A program made the translations under genes and the position numbers. Shown piece by piece: positions 44,407 through 52,927 of a stretch of 64,000 nt of DNA (position 1 is its first letter; each line of letters opens with the position of its first letter). Under the pieces are notes generated by a model. It worked only from the letters and a program-made list of their open reading frames with translations. It did no database searches and was not told where the DNA came from. Origin of the DNA: Opacimonas sp002292215 (GTDB lineage Bacteria; Pseudomonadota; Gammaproteobacteria; Enterobacterales; Alteromonadaceae); the NCBI GenBank assembly GCA_943846745.1, contig OX044360.1, positions 558,001-622,000 of the forward strand, written 5' to 3'.

Positions 44407-46566
44407 TTAGAAGTTAACGGTCACACCGACCTTAACATTGCGCGGTTGACCACCAAAGAAACGATACGTCCCGAATGCATAATCAGCTCGTGATGCATAG
44501 GCTTCATCCGTTAAATTATCAATATTGGCCGTGAGTGTTACCGTATCATTCATGCGATAGTTGGTACGCAAATGCACTAAATCATGACCATCATATTCGT
44601 GTTCATTAGCAGGCTCTAAATAGTATTGTCCCATGTGTAACCATTCCAGCTCCATTGATAATGCGTCTGTGGGCTGCCAAGTGACTTGAACATTACCCAT
44701 AGTACTAGGAGCGGTATCAATTTCATTGCCATTAACGACACCTGAATTAGCACGCTCAAAGTCGTATTCGTGTGAAGCAAAAGAGTAATTAACGCCTACG
44801 TTGAGGGTTTGCGTCAACTGATAATCTAATCCAAGCTCAAACCCTGTATGAGTCGTTTTACCATCGGTCACATTTAGACCATCGGCGTCACGAAAAAAGA
44901 AGTTATCCTTTTTCATGGTGTACCATACCACTTCATAATTGAGATCTTGTGCCTGTTGACGATAACCAATTTCGATACTATCCGTGCTTTCAGAATCAAT
45001 TGTGCCAATGCTTTGCTGATTTTGTAAACGATATAAATCAGTAGTTTGCGGCGCTCTAAAGCCAGAGGCTATTGAGGCAAATAGGGCAGTGTTATCTGTC
45101 AATAAATAGTTTGCTCCCGTTTTTATCGAGGTGTTACTAAAATCATCGGTACGATCTGCTGGGCGTAAAAACAAGCAATCAATTGCTGCTCCGTTGTTAT
45201 TTGTACAACTTGTCCCATCTGCTTTTGTCGTACCATCAGCGATTAAATTATCATAATCGTATTGGGTATTATCAAAGCGCGCACTGGCATCAAATGATAG
45301 CTGTTCATTGGCTTGGTACATTACCTGAACAAATGGTGCGATAATTTGTGCATCCACTTCGTAATTAAAGTGTTGTCCTTGCTGACGGGCTTTACCCCAA
45401 CTGTATTTATCGGCGGCATCTTGAGTTTCGATTAACAAACCTGTGGTAGATTCAAGATCGATTCCAGCAACGATGTCTAGGTCGTTACTTAATGATTGAC
45501 TATAAATGGTTTTGACACCCACACTAGAATGGCTATTTTCTTCAATGGCACGCGATGGTAAATAATGCTGCCTAAATTCCATGTGATTATTTCGATAAAA
45601 TGGGGTCAGAGCCAATTTAGCACCATTATCAAGTGACCACTCCCATTTTGAAGCCCAGCGCACACTTGACCATTGACGATATGCATCAGGATCACAGTTT
45701 TTGGACATAGCAGCCGTGTCTTCATACAAAACATTATCGGCTAACGAAGAAGTATAACATTCACCATTACTGCCAGATGAAATAAATCCAGCGGTCTCTT
45801 GATCAAGATTAAACCCTGAGAACGTCGTCGTTACAGTGGCATCTGAAAATTGTGTAATGAACTTGGCGTCTAATTTATTACTCACAAAATCACTTTCGTC
45901 ACGAAAACCACCATCATTAATATGCTGATAATCAATGGCATACTCTTCACCGCTAAATTTAGTGGCGATATTGATATGGTTATTCTCGCCATACAAAAAA
46001 CGTAAGCGACCCGGTTGGTCGACATTCGCTGATAAGGCATTGACTACGCCATGCACTGCATTTGAGCCGTAAATAGCACTGGCTGGGCCACGAATAACCT
46101 CGACAGCTGAAGCCCCTGCAAGATTAAGTTCAGATAACCCATTGTTATTCGCAAAACCAGCTGCGCGAGTGGCGATCCCATCTTGCGCAAAAATAAACGC
46201 ACCAGCTGCGCCTGGGCCCGTTAATACCGGTGAACGCATTGCCGGTAATGATTCCATGCCATTATTTGTATGTATATGAACACCTGTGATGCGATTCAAT
46301 AAATCCGCAGGTGTCACCGCAAGGACACGTTCAATTTCATCTTGAGTGATCACATCCACATTGTTTGAGGCTGTTAGTTTTGCGATTGGAGTATGCGAGC
46401 CTGTGACGACAATCACATCGTCAATAGGCGCGCTATTAGCTTGTGCAGCCGTTTGCTGTGGCAATTGTTGAGCAAACGCCATGTTAGATACACATAATGC
46501 TAATGTAATCGCAGATAATGTAAATGAAGAAGCGATAGCTGGGGAACAAGAATAGGATTTAGTCAT
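44407..46566 (-). CDS. TonB-dependent receptor (operon with ABC transporter)
   Basis: A protein of about 719 residues: signal peptide, a plug domain with a TonB-box-like DDVIVVTG, then the plug core (TPADLLNRITGVHI, VEVIRGPASAIYGSNAVHGVVN), then a beta barrel ending in Phe (VGVTVNF). The barrel has a loop with several Cys (SGSNGECYTSS, KNCDPDAY) and another Cys pair (GTSCTNNNGAAIDC). It is the first gene of an operon with a NitT/TauT-like ABC transporter, so ligand should pass across both membranes through these proteins. ATG at 46566 has GAGAG upstream; an ATG at 46578 is an alternative. Confidence 0.9.
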   Translation of the reverse strand: MTKSYSCSPAIASSFTLSAITLALCVSNMAFAQQLPQQTAAQANSAPIDDVIVVTGSHTPIAKLTASNNVDVITQDEIERVLAVTPADLLNRITGVHIHTNNGMESLPAMRSPVLTGPGAAGAFIFAQDGIATRAAGFANNNGLSELNLAGASAVEVIRGPASAIYGSNAVHGVVNALSANVDQPGRLRFLYGENNHINIATKFSGEEYAIDYQHINDGGFRDESDFVSNKLDAKFITQFSDATVTTTFSGFNLDQETAGFISSGSNGECYTSSLADNVLYEDTAAMSKNCDPDAYRQWSSVRWASKWEWSLDNGAKLALTPFYRNNHMEFRQHYLPSRAIEENSHSSVGVKTIYSQSLSNDLDIVAGIDLESTTGLLIETQDAADKYSWGKARQQGQHFNYEVDAQIIAPFVQVMYQANEQLSFDASARFDNTQYDYDNLIADGTTKADGTSCTNNNGAAIDCLFLRPADRTDDFSNTSIKTGANYLLTDNTALFASIASGFRAPQTTDLYRLQNQQSIGTIDSESTDSIEIGYRQQAQDLNYEVVWYTMKKDNFFFRDADGLNVTDGKTTHTGFELGLDYQLTQTLNVGVNYSFASHEYDFERANSGVVNGNEIDTAPSTMGNVQVTWQPTDALSMELEWLHMGQYYLEPANEHEYDGHDLVHLRTNYRMNDTVTLTANIDNLTDEAYASRADYAFGTYRFFGGQPRNVKVGVTVNF

Positions 46567-46682
46567 TATATCTCTCATTTGGTATATATATGTTAAGTAT
46601 TCGTTAATTTACTTCTCAGTGGATTCTAGCGTAAATCCCCCCCGTGTATCATCATCTTTAGACGCATAAGTCCGGATTATTT

Positions 46683-46700
46683 CTCCTCCTTTAGGAGGAG
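46683..46700. other. Strong hairpin between the two TonB receptor genes
   Basis: CTCCTCC-TTTA-GGAGGAG is a perfect 7-bp hairpin with a 4-base loop. It is downstream of the second TonB receptor stop on the minus strand and has no U-run after it. It contains a Shine-Dalgarno-like GGAGG and could act as a processing or pausing hairpin. Confidence 0.4.
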
Positions 46701-46709
46701 AGTGCAACC

Positions 46710-49166
46710 TTAAAATGTATATTGAGCATTGACGGATAGCATTCGTGGGTGACCCACGCCTATGAAGTAAGGAGAGTCGATTTGCGGATAAATATCTTCT
46801 AGCACTTCATCAGCTTCTCCATACGTACCAAAGGTGTCATAGTCATGATCTAACGCGTTATCAATACGCATAGAAAAAGAAAGAGCATTAGAATACTCGT
46901 AATTTGAGTATAAGTTAATTAACCCATAACCAGTAATGGGTTTGTTTTCATTGGCTTCATCACCACGATAGTATTGTTTGGAAGCATAAATGTATTGTGC
47001 TCCGAGTAACCAGTTAGTCGATACTGAATACTCCGCACGCAGTTTGACTTGATGTTTTGGTTGGCCGGGAATGCTATCACCAGGGTTTACTTGACGATCT
47101 GGCCCTAATGGATTCATCGGACTAAAAGACGTAAAGCTCGATTCAAATGTAGCGTCTAAATAGTTATAAGACCCACTCACTAACACATTATCATATTGGC
47201 GTTGTGCCGATAATTCTGCACCTAGGCGTTGAGTTTTATCAATATTGATAAAATACCCGCGCGATGAAGTCGTGCCGGCTTGTTGAAAAATGATGTCATC
47301 AATACTTTGTGAATAAAACACGGTGGCATTGTAATTCGTCATCGAAAACTTACCTGTAGCACTCACCTCAAGGGTACGCGTAACCACCTTGTCTAAGGGG
47401 GGATCGGCCACAAAGCCATTGGGTAAGCGGCATGGGTCGTTTTCATCAGCACAACTGAGTTCAGCAGGGCTTGGCACTCGAGTGGCTTGTGCCAGTGAAA
47501 TATTGAACAGGGTATCGGCATCAACTTGATACGAAAGACCGATTGCTGGATTAAAACTGGTAAAGCGATGATCGCCATCTAACGATCCTTCACCATCAGC
47601 CAGATGATCATTCATCAATATATGATCACGATTATATCGCGCGGCTATATTGATGTTTGTTGCCAATGATAGTTGAGTAATATTAGATATATAGGCAAAA
47701 GTAGCACGTGTATCAACGTCAAGTCTCACCATCGCTTCAGCGTCCATAATACCGCTAATGGGGGTCACAGTACGACTAGATAGTGCTGAATCGTTGTCCA
47801 ATATCCCAAACGTCGTGTCTGCTGCGTAATGTATATCACCATTAATAGCACCAAACCCAATAATAGTCGTCGCCGGTTTAGCGCCTAAGCGATGGCGTTG
47901 AGTGAATTGAGTTGTAAAGCCAAAGCTTTGGTTATCGGCTTGACCGGTATTGTATGTTCCATCAACGTCACTAGGATCGATATTGCTAATTTGGCTAAAT
48001 GCTAAATCCTCATAACCAACAAATTCAACAACTTCAAAATCATCCGCGTCTGCAATTTGAGCATCATCATCATCCGCGTCATTCATGTTGATATCTGCTA
48101 AATCGTCATCATCATCGTCATCCATCTCGCATAATGTAATAAACCCGTTATCTAGCTCACAGGCGCCAAAATCACTATCATCACCATTGATTGAAGAAGT
48201 CGTATTATCCCGATAAAATGCATTCACGATTATACTCAAAGAATCATTTAATTCTGAGTTGATATTGACCGAAACAAAATCTAATTCATTATTGGTTTTA
48301 TCTGGGTGAGTATATACTGAGGCACGTGATTCAAACGCAGGTAAATCTTCTGGTATTGCGCCATTTCCAAGTAATTCGTTATCGGCATGCAGCCAACTCA
48401 GATCGACTTGCGTTGTTGTAGTATGATAAGACAGCGTACTGAAAAGTTGCAGTACTTCACTAGGTGAATAATCGCGCCAACCCTCTTCTTGGTATTGATT
48501 TAATAATCCATACCAACCCCAGTTACCGCTTTGATTACCAGTTTGAATTGACCACTCTTCACGGCCATACTGACCTAAAGAAGCATTGATTTGAGTATCG
48601 GTATAGTTAAAGCCATTTTTGGTATTCAATGCCAATGCACCGCCTAAGGTGTTTTGACCAAATATTGGGTTTGATGTAGAAAACAATACGACATTATCTA
48701 ACGCTTCTAACGGCAACAAATCCCAATTGACGGTATCACCAAAGGGCTCATTGACGCGTGTACCATTTAAATAGATCGATAGGCCTTGAGGTAAACCTAA
48801 CAAAGGGGAGGCGGTAAATCCGCGATACTGAACATCGGGTTGAAAAGGATTGTTCTGCACATCGTTAATGTTGACGCTAACCAGTTGATTGCGCAGGATC
48901 TCTGCTAATGAACGAGTCGGTGTGTCATGCAGTTCTGTTCGGCTCAATGTTTGAGTTTGCCCAATAATGGATTGAGTCTGGGAAAGTTGGCTGAGAGGAT
49001 TGGCACCCGTTATCACGATATTTTCTATACCATCAATATCCGCACTGGTCTGGACAGCACTCGCGTTAAATGCGATCCCAATACAGGTCAAAAGATACCG
49101 CTTTTTTATCGTTTTTTTCTTATTATCATGCATAGCATTATGGTTAATTGTAAAACTGACAGGCAT
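46710..49166 (-). CDS. TonB-dependent receptor with Asp-rich insertion
   Basis: An 818-residue receptor. A Lys-rich signal region (DNKKKTIKKRYLLTCIGIAF) leads to a plug (TRSLAEILRNQL, YRGFTASPLLGL, PFGDTVNWDLLPLEALDNV, NTLGGALALNTKNGF) and a beta barrel ending in Phe (VNAQYTF). A loop of the barrel around 48039-48125 contains about 20 Asp residues, including a run of seven Asp and EF-hand-like spacing, next to two Cys (ACELDNG, TLCEMDD). A start at 49133 (MHDNKKK) gives a cleaner signal peptide than 49166. The acid loop suggests a di- or trivalent cation or its complex as ligand. Confidence 0.9.
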   Translation of the reverse strand: MPVSFTINHNAMHDNKKKTIKKRYLLTCIGIAFNASAVQTSADIDGIENIVITGANPLSQLSQTQSIIGQTQTLSRTELHDTPTRSLAEILRNQLVSVNINDVQNNPFQPDVQYRGFTASPLLGLPQGLSIYLNGTRVNEPFGDTVNWDLLPLEALDNVVLFSTSNPIFGQNTLGGALALNTKNGFNYTDTQINASLGQYGREEWSIQTGNQSGNWGWYGLLNQYQEEGWRDYSPSEVLQLFSTLSYHTTTTQVDLSWLHADNELLGNGAIPEDLPAFESRASVYTHPDKTNNELDFVSVNINSELNDSLSIIVNAFYRDNTTSSINGDDSDFGACELDNGFITLCEMDDDDDDDLADINMNDADDDDAQIADADDFEVVEFVGYEDLAFSQISNIDPSDVDGTYNTGQADNQSFGFTTQFTQRHRLGAKPATTIIGFGAINGDIHYAADTTFGILDNDSALSSRTVTPISGIMDAEAMVRLDVDTRATFAYISNITQLSLATNINIAARYNRDHILMNDHLADGEGSLDGDHRFTSFNPAIGLSYQVDADTLFNISLAQATRVPSPAELSCADENDPCRLPNGFVADPPLDKVVTRTLEVSATGKFSMTNYNATVFYSQSIDDIIFQQAGTTSSRGYFINIDKTQRLGAELSAQRQYDNVLVSGSYNYLDATFESSFTSFSPMNPLGPDRQVNPGDSIPGQPKHQVKLRAEYSVSTNWLLGAQYIYASKQYYRGDEANENKPITGYGLINLYSNYEYSNALSFSMRIDNALDHDYDTFGTYGEADEVLEDIYPQIDSPYFIGVGHPRMLSVNAQYTF

Positions 49167-49377
49167 CGAATATAAGGAATTTACGTTGTAAGATCAAATA
49201 TCGCATTACCTTATCTAATGGAAATTGCTATACATATCAGTCGGATACGTGGATTTTAACTTTGTGACTAGTACTAAGGTATGAAATGATTACGTACTTA
49301 GATTTTAGCTATCCTTGTATGGAGGCGTTTATTTCTAGAAAATCGACGATCTGTTCGCAATATTAGGGATATAAAGA

Positions 49378-49902
49378 TTAATCAAAAATAAAAGGGTCTT
49401 TTTTAGCTTTTATTCTTATCCAATTTAAGGTGGACCTGACTGATTGTTTGGCAAGTATGTGTTGTTCCAGTTTGCGTTTACCTGGAAACGGGATAAGACT
49501 CAGGCCGACTAAAATGGTGATTAACCCTTGACCGGGTAAAACCAGCATTATGATCCCTAGTATTACTAAACAAAACCCAATCAGTATTTTTACAATATGA
49601 AGTAGATATTTTACACTACGAGATAGGTGAGGGAGGTTTCCACCATCATTACCTACCGTTATGGCTAGGTTGTCAGCGGAATTCTTTTTAGACATAAAAT
49701 ATTGTTTATCTAATTGCGTAATGCTATAGCTAACTATAATGAAATAGACTACAGACGTAATACTGGTTATCAAGACTGTGAAAAATATAACATTGGGACC
49801 AAACGTTTGGGTTAAGTAGGTCGAAATTCTGCTGTAGTATTCTAAAATCACGTCGGGTTTCCAATATCGATTAAGTACCGCTTTATTTGGGTTGAATGAC
49901 AA
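49378..49902 (-). CDS. PGPGW-type membrane protein
   Basis: A 174-residue protein with three hydrophobic segments. The C-terminal half carries LPGQGLITILVGLSLIPFPGKRKLEQH, the signature of the small PGPGW transmembrane family, and ends SVRSTLNWIRIKAKKDPFIFD. The function of the family is unknown. Start is uncertain: the TTG at 49902 lies inside the 5' end of the divergent cardiolipin-synthase gene, while a GTG at 49851 would avoid that overlap. It may be involved in the envelope together with its neighbours. Confidence 0.7.
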   Translation of the reverse strand: MSFNPNKAVLNRYWKPDVILEYYSRISTYLTQTFGPNVIFFTVLITSITSVVYFIIVSYSITQLDKQYFMSKKNSADNLAITVGNDGGNLPHLSRSVKYLLHIVKILIGFCLVILGIIMLVLPGQGLITILVGLSLIPFPGKRKLEQHILAKQSVRSTLNWIRIKAKKDPFIFD

Positions 49903-51353
49903 TGCACTTGTTTGATGTTTTAGCGGAATGGATATCCGCTAACGGGCTTACAATAACAGTAATTATCCATATTAGCTTTTCTCTTCTTACATCGTTGCAT
50001 ATAGTGCTGTTTAAAGAAAACTATCGCACATCTTTGGCGTGGATTGGACTAGTCGTGTTTTCACCAGTCATGGGGAGTCTACTTTATTGGTTTTTTGGTA
50101 TAAATCGAATCAAGCGATTAGCCCAAAAAGAGCATCCCAGAACGCAACAAAACAACTTTACTAAGGTCGAAAAACCAGTTAATTATCATGGTATAGCAAA
50201 GCACTGGCACCCATATTTAGTTTCTGGAAATGCCATTTTACCCAGTAATTACTTAGCAAATAACAGCGTTGAGCCTCTTGTTAATGGCGATATTGCTTAT
50301 CCCGCTATGCTTGAATCCATTCGCCAAGCAAAGATCTCTGTTGCCCTATCAAGTTATATATTTGATTATGATTCACTCGGTCGCCAATTTGTGACGGCTT
50401 TGTCTGATGCGCATAACCGAGGCGTAGCGGTAAATGTGCTCTTAGATGGCATCGGCTATAGTTGGCGTAAGTCCTATCGAGCTTTAAAAAAACTAGGCGT
50501 GCCAACAGCTCGTTTCTTGCCGGCAGATACTTTTACTAGCGCACGCTTCATCAATTTGCGAAATCACAGAAAAATACTGTGTATAGATGGTGATGTTGCC
50601 TATATAGGCGGTATAAACATAAGCAAACATAATGTGGTTGAAACGGCTGTTCATCCTATTGATGATATCCACTTTAGAGTGACAGGACCGGTTATTGACC
50701 AAATTAGTCAGGTTTTCATTGAAGATTGGCGTTTTGCTACCGGTGCTTCCCTCACATTTCCTGTATACCGAGCAAACACAATGCCGGCAACTGACGAACA
50801 ATCGGTCGTTGCCCGTGTGGTGCAAGACGGTCCTGATGAACATCATAACAGAGTGCGGTGGACGCTTATCAATGCATTGGGCGCCGCACAATCAAGCGTT
50901 AAAATAATGACGCCTTATTTTATTCCTGACCAAATTTTAATGACATCTCTCCATGCTGCGGCATTGCGAGGTGTATCGATTGAAATTATTGTACCGGCGC
51001 GCAGCAACATCCCTTTCATCGATTGGGTAATGGCATCTAATTTTGCAAGGATCATTCAGCATGGGATCAAGATTTACAAAAATAAACGGCCTTTTGATCA
51101 TAGTAAAATAGTGATGATTGACGACCTTTGGTCATTTATTGGCTCCAGCAACTGGGACGCCAGAAGCCTAGAGTTTAATTTTGAGATCAACATAGAGTGT
51201 TTCGATACCCAGCTAAATGCTCAACTAACGGAGTTGTTTAATGTAAAAAAACAAAACGCTAATCGTGTTGATGCAGATGATGACGTAAATAATAGGCCCA
51301 TTTATATAAGATTTCGTAACAATTTGGTTCGTTTGTTTTCACCTTATCTATAA
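49896..51353 (+). CDS. Phospholipase-D-type cardiolipin synthase
   Basis: A 485-residue protein with two N-terminal membrane helices (about residues 10-35 and 40-65), the usual cardiolipin synthase anchor, followed by two PLD domains. Each has an HKD motif: NHRKILCIDGD (first) and HSKIVMIDD (second), with GSSNWD after the second. The length of 485 and the helices agree with the cardiolipin synthase (Cls) family, which joins phosphatidylglycerol molecules in the inner membrane. Start ATG at 49896; a second ATG two codons later is equally good. Followed by a YafD-like gene in the same direction. Confidence 0.88.
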   Translation: MTMHLFDVLAEWISANGLTITVIIHISFSLLTSLHIVLFKENYRTSLAWIGLVVFSPVMGSLLYWFFGINRIKRLAQKEHPRTQQNNFTKVEKPVNYHGIAKHWHPYLVSGNAILPSNYLANNSVEPLVNGDIAYPAMLESIRQAKISVALSSYIFDYDSLGRQFVTALSDAHNRGVAVNVLLDGIGYSWRKSYRALKKLGVPTARFLPADTFTSARFINLRNHRKILCIDGDVAYIGGINISKHNVVETAVHPIDDIHFRVTGPVIDQISQVFIEDWRFATGASLTFPVYRANTMPATDEQSVVARVVQDGPDEHHNRVRWTLINALGAAQSSVKIMTPYFIPDQILMTSLHAAALRGVSIEIIVPARSNIPFIDWVMASNFARIIQHGIKIYKNKRPFDHSKIVMIDDLWSFIGSSNWDARSLEFNFEINIECFDTQLNAQLTELFNVKKQNANRVDADDDVNNRPIYIRFRNNLVRLFSPYL

Positions 51354-51409
51354 TCTAAATAGTGAATATTTACTTTCGCCATATTATAAACATGTCAGGG
51401 ATTTATGTG

Positions 51410-52177
51410 ATGATCAAACGACAGTATCGAAATGTCGAATCCTTAAAAGTGATGGGGAAGGCTTCAAAGCCAGTACTTGGGCCAGATATTAGTGTGTTGC
51501 TATGGAATATTTTTAAGTGCAAAAAAATGGGCTGGTATGAGGATTTTATACGCTTAGCAAATGATACCGATGTCGTTATAATACAAGAAGCGATTTTGAA
51601 TTCACCTTTCGATAAATATTTTACTCATTCATTGCAACATCAGTGGATCATGGCGAGAAGTTTTAAACATATAAAAAGCAACATTGAAACGGGAGTGAAA
51701 ACAGGTTCAATGGTGGCTGCGTATAAACACGATTTCTCTATCTCTGAGCATGGTGAACCGTTTACTAATACCAAAAAATCGGTATTGGCGACAATATATC
51801 CTCTGTGTATTAAAGATAAATCATTGCTAGTGGTCAATGCCCACATCATTAACTTTGTTTTATTTAATAAATACAAAGCGCATATTGATCAAGTGTTTAA
51901 ACTATTGGAGGGGCATATTGGCCCAATAATATTGGCCGGAGATTTTAATACTTGGAGTGGTAAACGTAAGCAATATTTTAACCAACTAGCGGGCTTATTA
52001 GATCTCCACGAAGTGATAATCAAACGACAGCCAAGATTTATGCATTTGTTACAACATCTTGACCATATTTACTATCGAGATCTGACCGTAGCGAATGTAT
52101 ATGCGCATACTGAGATTACTTCTTCAGATCATTTTCCGATTAGTCTGTCTGCGCAGGTTATAGATACTACAAATTAA
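51410..52177 (+). CDS. YafD-like endonuclease/exonuclease/phosphatase-family protein
   Basis: A 255-residue protein of the EEP superfamily. Motifs are VLLWNIFKCKK, VVIIQEA (catalytic Glu), VVNAHIINF, LAGDFNTW (Asp-Asn) and SSDHFPI (catalytic Asp-His). It resembles E. coli YafD, whose role is uncertain. I chose the ATG at 51410, which follows an AGGGA site, over a GTG at 51362 and an ATG at 51392. It lies soon after the cardiolipin synthase gene in the same direction, so a phosphodiesterase role on lipid or nucleic acid is possible. No signal peptide. Confidence 0.8.
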   Translation: MIKRQYRNVESLKVMGKASKPVLGPDISVLLWNIFKCKKMGWYEDFIRLANDTDVVIIQEAILNSPFDKYFTHSLQHQWIMARSFKHIKSNIETGVKTGSMVAAYKHDFSISEHGEPFTNTKKSVLATIYPLCIKDKSLLVVNAHIINFVLFNKYKAHIDQVFKLLEGHIGPIILAGDFNTWSGKRKQYFNQLAGLLDLHEVIIKRQPRFMHLLQHLDHIYYRDLTVANVYAHTEITSSDHFPISLSAQVIDTTN

Positions 52178-52477
52178 TTTTTTAAAAAATGCCGAGACTA
52201 AATGTAGAACCAACAGAAGGATAAACTGAACGGTAAGGGACATCCTTGTCCACATGATTAACAGCTTAATAATACATGTATGAAATAATCCATTTCAACA
52301 TCCCGTTCAAATATTATATCGACAGGAGGACGATTTTCTTTTGCTTTATTTGTGTGTTTTTTGTACAAATTTGATTTATGGAGTATTTATACTATGACGA
52401 GAGAGCTCTAATCATTGTTTTCATTAACTTTTGTCGTGCTATTTATTTAATTTGCACCCTGATGTATTATTAAATCA
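52178..52477 (+). promoter_or_regulatory. Intergenic region before the Cus operon
   Basis: The 300-base gap is AT-rich and should contain the promoter of the copper/silver operon. A possible -10 element, TATACT, lies at 52388, but I could not pair it with a convincing -35 or a CueR/CusR-type site. No further gene is apparent. Confidence 0.35.
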
Positions 52478-52867
52478 ATGAAAAAAATAACAGCACTATC
52501 ATCTACATTATTGATACTCTTCTTGCTTACCGCACAGGTTGGCAATGCCATTACAGGTGCGTCATTGTTTTTATCAACACAAACACCGGCTCCATGTTCA
52601 ATGGATATGTCTGATGATGAGCATGAAGTAATGGCCATGCACGACATGAGCTCCAAAATGGATTGCTGTGATATGCCTGATGCAACATCGTGTTGTGCTA
52701 GTGAATGTGAATGTAAGGCGTTATCCAGTTCATTCGTTTATTTAGATGGTCATACAATAATAACGTTTGCTGTAGTTAACGATGCACCGGTTATTTATTA
52801 TGAGCTTGGTGCTATTCCACCACACAACACCCTCACACAACGTCCTCCTATAACAACATTCTCTTAA
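52478..52867 (+). CDS. Cys/Met-rich periplasmic protein, putative copper binding
   Basis: A 129-residue protein with a signal peptide (MKKITALSSTLLILFLLTA, cleavage near residue 25) and a short body rich in Cys, Met, His and acidic residues: SMDMSDDEHEVMAMHDMSSKMDC, then CDMPDATSCCASECEC. Such clusters bind Cu(I) or Ag(I). It is the first gene of the CusC-CusB-CusA group. It recalls small CopL/CusF-like metal-binding proteins but no family is certain, and the C-terminal 45 residues are not metal-rich. Confidence 0.7.
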   Translation: MKKITALSSTLLILFLLTAQVGNAITGASLFLSTQTPAPCSMDMSDDEHEVMAMHDMSSKMDCCDMPDATSCCASECECKALSSSFVYLDGHTIITFAVVNDAPVIYYELGAIPPHNTLTQRPPITTFS

Positions 52868-52927
52868 CGTCGAATTAGTTCCCTAGATATATTACTAGGT
52901 ATTTTTCTAATACATTGAGAATGTAGA

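Noticed and set aside
48039..48125. Low-complexity CAT/ATC repeats as a DNA microsatellite or CRISPR-like repeat
   Set aside because: They encode an Asp-rich stretch in an intact receptor gene, with no spacers or regular repeat-spacer units.
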